A stretch of 64,000 bases of DNA, from contig WJXW01000002.1 in assembly GCA_015832175.1 (NCBI GenBank), positions 434,001 through 498,000 of the forward strand, given 5' to 3'. The notes below the pieces were generated by a model. The model worked only from the letters and a program-made list of their open reading frames with translations. It was not told where the DNA came from and searched no databases. A program made the position numbers and the translations under genes. This DNA is from Paraphaeosphaeria minitans. Its lineage: Eukaryota; Ascomycota; Dothideomycetes; Pleosporales; Didymosphaeriaceae. Positions within the stretch are counted from its first letter, which is position 1; each line of letters opens with the position of its first letter. Positions 12,398 through 21,741 of the stretch are shown one piece after another.

Positions 12398-13565
12398 ATG
12401 GAGCTCGAGCCGAAGCAGCAGCAGGCCATCGCCGACATCATCAGCAACAACGGCGCCTTTGCGCAGCTCAACAATGTGCTCGCCGCCTTCCAGAGCCGAA
12501 GAGAGGCCCTCGGGCTGTCCAACCCGGGCACCGTGGAGAACATCGCCAAGGAGGTGCAGCGCGACGTCTTCCTGAACAACCTGAGCTTCTCGGGCCTGCG
12601 CGCCGAGCTCACAAAGGCCTTCAGCGCTGCGCCCATGTTCCAGGTCTCGCACTCGCTGTCCATGGGCTCGCAGGTCCAGCCGCCATATGCATACACGGCC
12701 ATCTACGGCTCGCCCAAGGTCCGTTGCGCCGCTCGCGTGCTGCCTGCCCAATCGCTGACATGCTCAGGTCTTCCTGCAAGCCAACCTCGACAACGACCTC
12801 CAGTTCTCGGGCCGCTTCAACTGGCGATGGACCCAGGCGCTCGTCTCGAAGGCGTCGGTGCAGCTCACATCCCAGGGCAACATGGTGTCGCTCGAGAACG
12901 ACTACACCGGCTCTGACTTCTCGGCCTCGCTCAAGGCCATCAACCCCTCCGTCGTCGACGGTGGCATCACAGGCATGGTCATGGCCAGCTATCTGCAGTC
13001 CATCACCCCCAAGCTTGCGCTCGGCATCGACGCCTTCTGGACCCGACCAGCAATGGCTTACCCTCCCGAGCTGAACGTCTCATATGCTGCCCGGTACAGG
13101 GCCGCCGACTGGATGGCGTGCGGCCAGGTCATCCCAGACAGAGGTGCCATTGATGCTTCATACTGGCGCAGGCTTTCGGAGAGGGTCGAGGCAGGAATCA
13201 ACTGCAACCTTTCTTTCGCCGGCATTGGCCCCGGCGGCCCCATGGGCGGCCCTTCCAAGGAGGGCGCCGTCACACTCGGTGCCAAATACGACTTCCGCTC
13301 CTCGTCCTTCAGGGCGCAAATCGACAACTCAGGCAAGGTCTCGTGCTTGCTCGAGAAGATGATCGCACAGCCTATCCGCGTCACCTTCTCGGGTGAGATT
13401 GACCACAAGACGGTATGACCCATCAGTCCTTACTCATGCATGAAATACTAACTCAATCAGAACGCCGCCAAGCTCGGCCTCGCCATCTCAATAGACGCGG
13501 CAGATGAGGCTGTCATGGAGCAGCAGGAGCGCGCCGCCTCGGACGCGGGTTCGATCCCCTTCTAG
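12398..13565 (+). CDS. TOM40: Mitochondrial import channel TOM40
   Basis: Beta-barrel pore of the outer-membrane translocase through which nearly all mitochondrial precursors pass (family role). Exons 12398-12718, 12768-13412 and 13461-13565 give 356 residues, the usual size. The second intron has an ACTAAC branch site and the third exon adds the C-terminal strand. Recognisable stretches include the N-terminal [28 protein letters not shown] just before intron 1, and the alternating barrel strands [24 protein letters not shown] and TLGAKYDF. No signal peptide is expected, because the protein is inserted via TOM/SAM. It converges on TOM22, a component of the same complex, 630 bp away. Confidence 0.96.
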
Positions 13566-14194
13566 ACGTAAACGCCTGAGTAGCGTAGCCAAGACCCCGA
13601 CTCCATGTACCGACTATAATCACCCGCCTTCTCTTCGCTGTATTACCACTTTCTTATCCCGAGCAACGAGCGAGCGTGGGGCTCGCAGTCATATCAAAAG
13701 CACATCTTGGACGGTTGGCTAGGGGAATCTGAACTGCACGACTAGACTTTTTCCGCTTCTCATTCCGCTGTCTGTCCGTCAGTCATCTTTCTGGTCGTTG
13801 GGACGGGCGTATTCGTCATTGCAAATATAATGGGCTACGGTTACGGTAGACCGGACACGAGTGATTGTTGAGCGCTGGCATGTAGGCTGATGTGTGGGCT
13901 GCATTGTATATATAGTCGCATTGAGCATGAAATTACTCCGCTTGGACTATGCACGTTGTTCTGTTCGGAGATGGATGCTGTGAGACCAAGTACGTGCATG
14001 CATGTATTAAATCCCAAAGAGGAGACCCGTATGTGTGGTGTAGTGTACAGAAGTATCAAGACAGTGCGTGCTCCGCTCGTCGCAGGTGAAGCTTTTGCGC
14101 GACTCCCATTTCCGCCCCGTCTATAGTAACACAAGTGAAGAACTGCCGTCGCGTTTTCGCGTGCCCTAAAATCCATCCATCAGTCAAAATCCCC
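13566..14194. other. Convergent spacer between TOM40 and TOM22
   Basis: Holds the two 3' untranslated regions. No open frame or repeat of note. Confidence 0.6.
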
Positions 14195-14746
14195 TTACAA
14201 CGCCGGCCTCGCCTCCTGGCCGCCCGCGCTCGGCGCCATGAACTACATCACGAATCAGCATCTCTTCTAAGAATCCATCCACCCATCAAGACTTACCTCA
14301 TTCTGCGCCCGCTGGTTCGCCATCTCCATCTTCTCCTGCTCGACAATCATCTGCTCCTCGCTGTACGCCAGCGCCCACGGCACACCCAGCAGCAGCGCGC
14401 TCGTGCTGACGACCCACAGCGTCTTGCCACCAAGCGCAAGCCCGCTCTTCACCCACGAAGTGGCAGTGTTGTACTTTGATGCGAGGGCGCGGCGCGTCGG
14501 CGCGGGGATGATGTCTTGCAGGGCTGCGACGCGCTCGTAGAAGGTCTCGTCCGGGGTGAGGTCCGCGATGGAGGAAGTGTCTGATTCTGTAGGACCGGCG
14601 GGTTAGTAGCTTGATTTGGGTGAAGTGGAAGAGGAGGGGGGATGGAAAGGGTAAGTACCGGAGTCGGTGTCCCAGTCGTCTTCGTCATGGGGGCCTTCCT
14701 GCTCGCGGAGGAACTCCTCGTCGACGACTTCTTCGAGTTTGACCAT
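14195..14746 (-). CDS. TOM22: Mitochondrial import receptor TOM22
   Basis: Central receptor and organiser of the TOM complex; a tail-anchored outer-membrane protein with an acidic cytosolic domain (family role). Exons 14746-14659, 14586-14297 and 14242-14195 give 141 residues. The acidic N-terminus starts MVKLEEVVDEEFLREQEG and runs to DEDDWDTDS. The transmembrane part contains GKTLWVVSTSALLLGVPWAL, followed by SEEQMIVEQEKMEMANQRAQ, all characteristic of fungal TOM22. The last exon was chosen because a GTAAGT donor after AQNE joins a TAG acceptor and gives a short Ala/Gly/Pro-rich tail. Reading through the intron instead adds nine residues. Divergent from MOD5 across 296 bp. Confidence 0.93.
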
Positions 14747-15042
14747 ATTGGCGGATGTGCGGTGGTGATTGGGAAAAGACCGGGTGGATTGCGGGTGTCT
14801 GGGTGCGTGGGCGGTGATGGAAGGCGTGTGGTGGAGCTCGAGGGAGGTTGCGCGATGATGCTCGATGGCAGCCAGTCCAAACTTTTAGATGGCCCGAGCG
14901 CGAAACTACGGTAGTCCAATTCGCTCAACTGCGTGTGCGGAGGAAGGCACACGCGTAAAGAGCCTTTCTTATTTTGCTCTTGTTTATGTCCTGCTTGAAG
15001 AAGGATTCTGGGTTCTTCTCTTTTCAATCTTTCGGTGGCTGC

Positions 15043-16580
15043 ATGATTCGCGCACTCAGACACTACTCCATCAGAATGGCCGTGACTCCGCCGTCCAAGC
15101 CCCTCGTGGCGATTGTCGGCGCGACGGGCACGGGAAAATCTGATGTAATTCACTTATTCCTACGTCGTAAGGGTGTTGCTGATCACTGCAGGTAGCTGGC
15201 TGTGGAGCTTGCAAGACGGTTCAACGGCGAGGTGATAAATGGAGATGCGATGCAGCTGTACAAGGGGCTACCTATCATCACTAATAAGATCACGACGGAG
15301 GAGATGAGGGGTGTGCCGCACCATTTACTTGGAAAGATCGGGCTTGACGAAGAGACGTGGACGGTTGGGAAGTTTGTTGCGAATGCCTTGGGAGTGGTGA
15401 GTCTCATTCATTTTTCACTATAAGACGTCTTGACGTTGATTCATTTCAGATCGACGAAATCAGAAGTCGAGGAAAGCTACCTATCCTAGTTGGCGGGACG
15501 CATTACTACACGCAATCACTGCTCTTCAAGGACGCCTTGGCCGAAGAGCCCAAGCTCAAAATTGAAGATGATCAGTCCGAAAGAGACCCAATCTTGGACC
15601 AGCCCACAGAAATTCTGCTTGACAAGCTGAGAGAGGTGGACCCAGTCATGGTGGATAGATTCCATCCGAATGAACGCCGAAAAATCCAGCGATTGCTGGA
15701 GATCTACCTCAAAACCGGGAAGCCTGCCTCTCAGATATATGCTGAACAGCAAAGCAAGAAAGAAATTTTGAAAGCCGACTCGTGCGACGCTGCAAGCTTA
15801 CGATTTCCGACGCTTCTATTCTGGATGCATGCATCCAAGGACGTTTTGACAACCCGCCTGGACTCACGTGTAGACAAGATGGTCGAGAACGGCCTGCTCT
15901 CTGAAGTGGAGATGCTCCACAACTTCCGCACCGAGTACAAAGCACGCACTGGGCAAGAGGTCGACAAAACCCGTGGTATATGGGTCTCGATTGGCTGCAA
16001 GGAATTCTCGGGCTACCAGGACGCTCTCTGCGACGGTTCATATTCAGATGCGGCTCTTGCAAAGTTGAAGCAAGCTGCTATTGAGAAAACGCAAGCCGCG
16101 ACGAGGCAGTATGCCAAGCGACAAATCCGGTGGATATCTATCAAGCTCCTCAACGCTCTTCTTGCAGCTGGCCAAGGAGGCAACACTTTTCTGATCGACT
16201 TGCCAGACGTATCGAAATGGGACGTAGCAGCAGTGCAACCATGCTCAGATATTACCGAGAAGTTTCTCTCGGGTCAGCCTCTCCCGGACCCAGCCACGCT
16301 TTCGGAAGCTGCACGCGACATGCTGAACCCCAGACGTGACTATGACTTATCACAGCGTCCAGACCTGTGGGGCAAGCAATACTGTGAGACATGCGGCAAA
16401 TCTTGTTTCAACGGGAACGACTGGGCTCTTCACGTTGAGAGCCGGTCGCATAGACACGCTGTGAATGCCAAAAAAAAAGCCAACGCTCAGTCCAAGAAGT
16501 TTCGAGGTCAAACAATGGTACTAGAGGATATGGCTGGTGTGCTTGAGAGCTCTATGGCGACCTTCCCAACCGAACCGTGA
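15043..16580 (+). CDS. MOD5: tRNA dimethylallyltransferase (isopentenyltransferase), MOD5
   Basis: Transfers an isopentenyl group to A37 next to the anticodon of UNN-decoding tRNAs in cytosol and mitochondria (family role). Exons 15043-15144, 15196-15396 and 15450-16580 give 477 residues. Walker A-like GATGTGKS lies at residues 26-33, [11 protein letters not shown] follows, and VGGTHYY begins the catalytic middle. A C2H2 finger (CETCGKSC...HVESRSHRH) occupies about residues 412-437, as in eukaryotic enzymes. Intron 1 uses the second of two adjacent AG acceptors (CAGGTAG), because only that one restores D-LAVELARR. Two in-frame starts exist, codon 1 and codon 12; the extension is [11 protein letters not shown], basic and mitochondrial-targeting in style. 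Confidence 0.94.
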
Positions 16581-16598
16581 GACGGGTAGTCTTTCTTA

Positions 16599-17073
16599 GG
16601 GCCTGTTCGGTCGCTGTGATCTCAATCTGTGATCTGGGCGTGATCTCGGCCGTTCTGAGTATAGCGCTGGCGTAGAATTTTTTCTTAGTGTAGCCATACA
16701 AAATTTTCTAACGCCCCGCTATAATATAGCTAGATTAAGGGCTTATTTAGTCACTGTAATCTCGCTCCTTAATCTTACTATACATAGTAGGTAGTAAAAG
16801 TGTACTAGCCTATAATGTGAGAATAAATAAGAAACAGGTCTAGACCTGTTTATAAAATAAGATTATAATGTTAGGCTTAAAAGGGTATAAAGGTAGATTT
16901 TTGTAGCACTAGTAAGAGTTATTTTAGTTAGGGCGCTATTAGTACATTACACCTATTTATATAACGTTAAGATTACACTTAAAGAGAACACGACCCTGAT
17001 CTCATTATACGCTTACTATATATAGAAAGTGAGATGAGATCAAGGAGCGAGATCACGGCGACCGAACAGGCCC
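16599..17073. mobile_element. MITE-like element with 25-bp terminal inverted repeats and TTA target duplication
   Basis: The left end starts GGGCCTGTTCGGTCGCTGTG at 16599 and the right end is its inverse complement, ending at 17073; 24 of 25 positions match. Both sides are flanked by TTA (16596-16598 and 17074-17076), the 3-bp duplication expected of PIF/Harbinger transposition, and GGGCC-type ends also fit that superfamily. The 475-bp interior is AT-rich and has no coding capacity, so the element is non-autonomous. An inner copy of the end sequence at 16739-16770 is altered only by transitions, as RIP would do. Confidence 0.8.
16739..16770 (+). repeat. RIP-altered internal copy of the element end
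   Basis: Aligned with the 32-bp end of the surrounding element (in its right-end form), this copy differs at seven positions. All seven are C-to-T or G-to-A, with no transversion or gap. It is preceded by TTAA. Confidence 0.75.
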
Positions 17074-17076
17074 TTA

Positions 17077-17382
17077 GGGACCTGTTTTTCTCATCTGAAG
17101 CTCCGCTTTTATCCTACCTACTGTACTGTGGCTATGGCTTGTGGGCTAGATATATAGATCTGATTTCACTATACCGAACAGGGCTCTATCTGAAGGACGT
17201 CAGGACGCGTTTTTATCCCTGTCTAGCCTTCCTGCAGTCTCCACCAGCAAGCTATGCCTAATCTATCAAATCACAGGTTCAGATCACAACCCGACCGAAC
17301 AGGCCCTAACACCTCCTTCGGCAGCGCCAGCATGGTGGTGATAGGACAAAAGTGGAGCTTCAGATGAGGAAAAACAGGTCCC
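17077..17382. mobile_element. Second inverted-repeat element, abutting the first
   Basis: Starts GGGACCTGTTTTTCTCATCT and ends with its inverse complement about 270 bp later; the repeats extend about 34 bp and differ by one base and one single-base indel. It begins immediately after the TTA duplication of the first element. No matching duplication is visible on its right side (GAC), so it may be truncated, rearranged or part of a nested structure. The interior contains two more CCGAACAGG-type motifs (17174 and 17294). No coding capacity. Confidence 0.6.
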
Positions 17383-17569
17383 GACCATAGGGCAAAGTAA
17401 GCACTAACAGGGCTTATTTTCATGAGTAACAGCCACCCAAATCAGAGCTTGATCGGTGATGTTGAAATCATAATCGTACCGAACAGGCCCTTGATCGAAT
17501 CTCCGGAACTACCCAATATGGTAAGGTTCAGATGAGATATCACCGATCATGCTCGAACCGAACAGGCCC
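17294..17569 (+). repeat. Three further right-end motifs of the same element family
   Basis: CCGAACAGGCCC occurs at 17294-17305, 17479-17490 and 17558-17569, each followed by a TAA- or TTA/TTG-like triplet. Upstream of each is a GATCA-rich stretch resembling a shortened element. They look like right ends of related elements whose left ends are lost. Confidence 0.55.
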
Positions 17570-18229
17570 TTAATAGATACGAGCTCTTTCGGACGCTGTT
17601 GTTATCACAGAACAAACTGTTGACACGGCCAATGAGCCACTCTTCCGACCGAATAACTCGCACCCCTCAGCACTAGATCACTAAGCGATAGCTAGCTTTT
17701 GCCTCCAAATTTAGTGGAAAGGGATGTGTAGCGCATCCACATTTTGAGCCTTCTTCTTAGTGCAGCAGGGTCAAAAGATCCAGTAGGTAAGCTCAAATAC
17801 CTCCCAACGTCCATGAATTGCATGAGTTTCTGGCTGCTTTCTATAAGCGACGGGGCCATTTGTCGTTTCTGATACTGAATAGCGATTTGTTCGGGAAACA
17901 CAGAGTATCGCATGCCTACAAAAGCTTCGGATAAGCATACATGAAGTACTGTGGCACAGCGCTGTGCAGCCGAAAGGCTGACCTACGAGTAATTCCAGTG
18001 TTAGCGCTCGGCTGTATGTGCCCCGCTTGGGATTTGCCCCAGTGGCCCTACCTTCGGTGTCCAGCTCTGCCCGAGACACCGGCACGATACAAGTGTGGCG
18101 CGGGTACCATACATATGTCTGACAATATCCACCGTGGGTTATCTTTTATTCAAGAGAAGAGAAATAGAAAGACAGGGATACAGCAGTCATCTTTCTTCGA
18201 CTTGTGTTGTCCGAACCCACCACTCCAAG

Positions 18230-19790
18230 ATGGCAAACACCAATCCTGTCCCACTACTCATCGACGGCCAAGACATACACCACGAGTCAACTTTCGATGT
18301 CATTTCTCCAGGCACAGGCGAAGTATGCTGGAAAGCCGTTTCCGCGAGTGCCGACGACGCTAGAAAAGCAGTCGAGTCTGCGCAGGCCGTCTTTCCGTCC
18401 TGGTCACAAACAAAACCAAGCACCAGATCCGCCATTCTTCTCAAAGCAGCAGACATCATCGAGAAAAACATAGGAAAGTATGCAGACTACATGATGGCCG
18501 AGATGGGTGCCGACAGAGCCACAGCCCAGTTCTTCGTCATCCCCCTTGCAATTGCCATGTGCCGCGACATTGCCGGACGCATCTCGAGTGTTTGCGGCGG
18601 CGTTCCTGTCGTTGCCAAGGAAGGCCAAAGTGCGATGGTCTGGAAAGAGCCGTACGGAGTCGTACTGGGCGTTGTGGCGTGGAATGCGCCGTACGTCTTT
18701 GGTATCCGCGCCGCCGCAACTGCCATCGCGACGGGAAACACCACCGTCATCAAGTCGTCCGAGGTGACGCCTCGCTGCTACTACGAGCTGGGTAAAGCCT
18801 TCAAAGAAGCGGGTCTCCCCGACGGCGTGTTCAATGTGGTTGCGTGTAGACCAGAAGACGCGCCGCTGGTTGCAAAGACCATGATCGAGCATCCTGCGGT
18901 CAGGAAGGTGAATTTTACGGGAAGTGCGGCGACGGGGAGGAAGATTGCGAGGACGTGTGCTGATCATCTGAAGCCCATTTTGATGGAGCTCGGTGGAAAG
19001 AATACGGCCATCGTGCTGGAGGATGCAGACTTGGAGAAAGCAGCGGACGAATGTTTGGCAGGGGCTTTCTTGAATGTGAGTCTGTTCGGATCCGATCTCC
19101 TTCCCCACAGAAACCCGTGCAATGTAGTGCCCAAAATGAGCCAGCCATTAACTCGGAATCATCTGTTCACTCAGAACCACCCACTGACCCTTCACTCAGG
19201 CCGGCCAAATTTGCATGGGCACCGACTGCATCGCCGTACACGCCTCCATCGTCCCCGTCTTCACCCAAGTCCTCCAACAGCGCCTCGAAGCCCTCTCCAA
19301 ATCTTCCCCCTCACCCCCCACCGTTTCCTCCGCCGCCTCCAAACAGCGCCTCGACAACCTCGTCTCCTCTGCCCTCTCCTCCGGCGCCCGCCTCATCGCC
19401 GGCCCACAAACCCAACCCTCGCACCTCTCCCCCGCAACCTTCCTCCCCACCATCCTCGTCAACGTCCCGCCCACCGTCCCGCTCTACCACGAAGAAGCCT
19501 TCGGGCCCGTCCTCGCCCTGTCCACTTTCTCGACTGACGCGGAAGCCATTGCGTTTGCGAATTCGACCGAGTACGGGCTCCATGGGGCCATCTTCTCCAG
19601 GGATTTGAGGAGGGCGCTGGGCATCGCGAAGAAGCTGGAGGTCGGGGCCGTGCATATCAATAGTATGACTGTGCACGACGAGCCTGCGCTGCCGATGGGC
19701 GGTGTCAAGGGGAGTGGGTGGGGGCGGTTCAACGCGGGGGAGGGCATGGAGGAGTTTTTGTCAAGGAAGGTGGTTACGTGGGATGATTAA
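18230..19790 (+). CDS. NAD(P)-dependent aldehyde dehydrogenase, salicylaldehyde/vanillin dehydrogenase-like
   Basis: Oxidises an aldehyde to the carboxylic acid in the cytosol; the aromatic-aldehyde preference is inferred only from overall resemblance. Exons 18230-19075 and 19200-19790, joined over a 124-bp GTGAGT...CAG intron at AFLN/AGQICMG, give 478 residues, the normal ALDH length. The general base is Glu253 in ELGGKN, the catalytic nucleophile is Cys287 in GQICMG, and the cofactor-loop motif NFTGSAATGR is present. EEAFGPVLAL and the C-terminal GGVKGSGWGRF motif are also intact. The start at 18230 was chosen because the frame upstream of it is not ALDH-like. It lies directly downstream of the transposon relic cluster. 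Confidence 0.93.
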
Positions 19791-20070
19791 AGGTGAAATT
19801 AGGTGTATCAAGGTCATCTGTAGATAGGGCTTGGTTCGTGTTCGTGTAGTTGTTTGTGATGAAGATAAATATTGGTGACTGTGGGAAAGGTACGGTTCAA
19901 GTCAGATACAGTACAATGCCGAAAACGCTACCCTTGTTGAAATCCGTGTTGAAAACCGAAATGGGGTATCATGGTTGAGTAGTCCTAAAACGCCAGTCCA
20001 AACGCCTCAGGCTGCCGCATTGTTGAATGCAGTCCCAGCCCAGAGGTCCCACACATTGCCCGACTCCCGC

Positions 20071-20992
20071 CTATTTCTCAGGCCTCCTTTCAAGCCCATA
20101 GCCCCCCTTGCCCTCTAAACTCTCGTACGTCTTCCCCTCGGTCCTCGCCGCATTCCGTGGGCCCCGCTCATCCAAATCCTCCTGCAGCCACGCCAGCACC
20201 AACTCTCCCAGCGCGCTGTTCCCACTAATGACGCGCTTGTCCTCGCTCTGGACATGCATCTCGGCCATGCTGCCCCACTTCTTGACACGCCCTAGCGACA
20301 TGTGCACGAGATGCGTCGGCCACGTCGCGAGGTTGTCGAGGATATGCGTCGCATACACGATAGTACACGGCCTGGTCTCCGTCTCCTTCTTCAGGAAATT
20401 GAGAAAGTTGCTGCGCGACAGGAGATCCAGGTCCACGGTGATCTCATCGAGCAGCAAGATCGTCCACGGGCGCAGCAGCCCCATGGCGAGCTGCACACGG
20501 CGCCGCTCGCCGTCGCTGACGGCGTGCAGGCGCCAGCGGAGGTCGATGTCGAGGATGCGCACGAGCTCGTCGCGGCGCTCGGGGTAGGCGTTGCCGCCGA
20601 CGGAGGCGAGCAGGGTGGGCACGTCGATGTCGGAGCGCACGATGGGGTTGAGCACCCACTCGAGGCCGAGGTAGGTTACGCCTTGGAGGCCGAGCTTGAA
20701 GGGGTCGACCCCCGCGATGTGGACCGTGTCGGCGGGGGCCATACGCTTGCCGGAGAGGAGGCGCAGGAGCGTGGTTTTGCCTGCTCCGTTGGCTGGGGGA
20801 TGTTAATTCTGCTCATTGAGAGGAAAAGAGTGAGATAAGATGCATACCTCCAATCAACAGCGTCCTGCTCCCTGGCGGCAACTCCAGAAAGACATCTTTG
20901 AGTCCGTTACTTCCATCTGGGAACGCGTAGCTCAGGTTCTTGACGTCGATGTTCGGCGCAATGCCCTGTTCAATTCTGTTCTGCGGCGTCAT
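20071..20992 (-). CDS. CAF16: CAF16-type soluble ABC ATPase (CCR4-NOT associated)
   Basis: Non-membrane ABC-family ATPase; the yeast member associates with the CCR4-NOT transcription/mRNA-decay complex (family knowledge). Exons 20992-20848 and 20792-20071, split by a 55-bp intron inside the Walker A motif, give 288 residues, the same size as yeast CAF16. Splicing restores [12 protein letters not shown] (residues 45-56). The signature is degenerate, [16 protein letters not shown], followed by Walker [12 protein letters not shown] and the switch region YATHILDNL. There are no membrane segments. The tail is charged and poorly conserved. Confidence 0.92.
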
Positions 20993-21741
20993 TACGAGTT
21001 TTCTTTATGGAATCGAGTAAGAGACTGGAGAATCCCGATCGTGAAGGGAAGTCTACATTATATAGTTGGGACGATGTCGGTGCCACCCCGCGTAGTGGGA
21101 CGTTTTCCCTCTGCGAGTGATGATGCTATCACGGGGCGCTAGGCGGTTTCGGGAAGGCGAAAATCACGCACCAGCGTGGTGGCTTTGGTCCGGCAATTGA
21201 GTGTTGTTGTATCTAGGGCGTGTTGACCGTGAGTCAGAGTTCACGTACTATCTAGGGGAATTGTGATGGGGTTTTTGTCTTCGTTTGTAGGCTGTAGGTA
21301 CCTAAAGTTAGATCGTCTCTCATCTTCGCTTCTTCTTCAGAATGGTGACAGCTGTTGCACAGCTCTCTTTTTCGCCTAAGCAATATTAATCATATCGTAC
21401 AGCTGTAGCCTGCTGCTTGAGCTGCTGCTTGAGCTGCTTCTTCTTCCCTAAGCCAAGACCAAAGGGTGATCGATGTCTTATGTTCCAAAGATTGTAGCTA
21501 ACTCGCATTAACACAACAGACCATAGTGATGTTAAGCTGTTTAGCCTGTTATAGGCCACGCTAATCTCTTTCTGCTAACACTGGAAGGGATTAAAGAGAT
21601 ACTAGCTCTGGTATTGAAGCTGTGACAGGAGGTGGGACTATAAGCCCCAGAACGAGCATCGGTGAGAAGATCAATGTTTCGAATCCCACGATATGGTGCG
21701 TGGAGGGCGCTTAGCTGGCTAATCAGTCACTTCTCATTCAA
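20993..21741. other. Spacer with CAF16 promoter and 3' end of the CorA-like/ankyrin gene
   Basis: Contains short imperfect repeats of GAGCTGCTGCTT around 21.4 kb. No gene seen. Confidence 0.5.

Larger units (their letters stand above)
16581..18229. other. Element-rich spacer between MOD5 and the aldehyde dehydrogenase
   Basis: AT-rich and filled from 16.6 to about 17.6 kb with inverted-repeat elements and element ends (listed separately). The remainder to 18.2 kb holds the aldehyde dehydrogenase promoter. A minus-strand frame at 17692-17913 (73 codons) is fairly protein-like but matches nothing I recognise. Confidence 0.6.

Noticed and set aside
13540..13560. tRNA-like GGGTTCGATCCCC
   Set aside because: Lies inside the last codons of TOM40 and has no cloverleaf around it.
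17692..17913. Minus-strand 73-codon frame in the spacer before the aldehyde dehydrogenase
   Set aside because: Fairly protein-like but too short, with no recognisable family and next to decayed elements.
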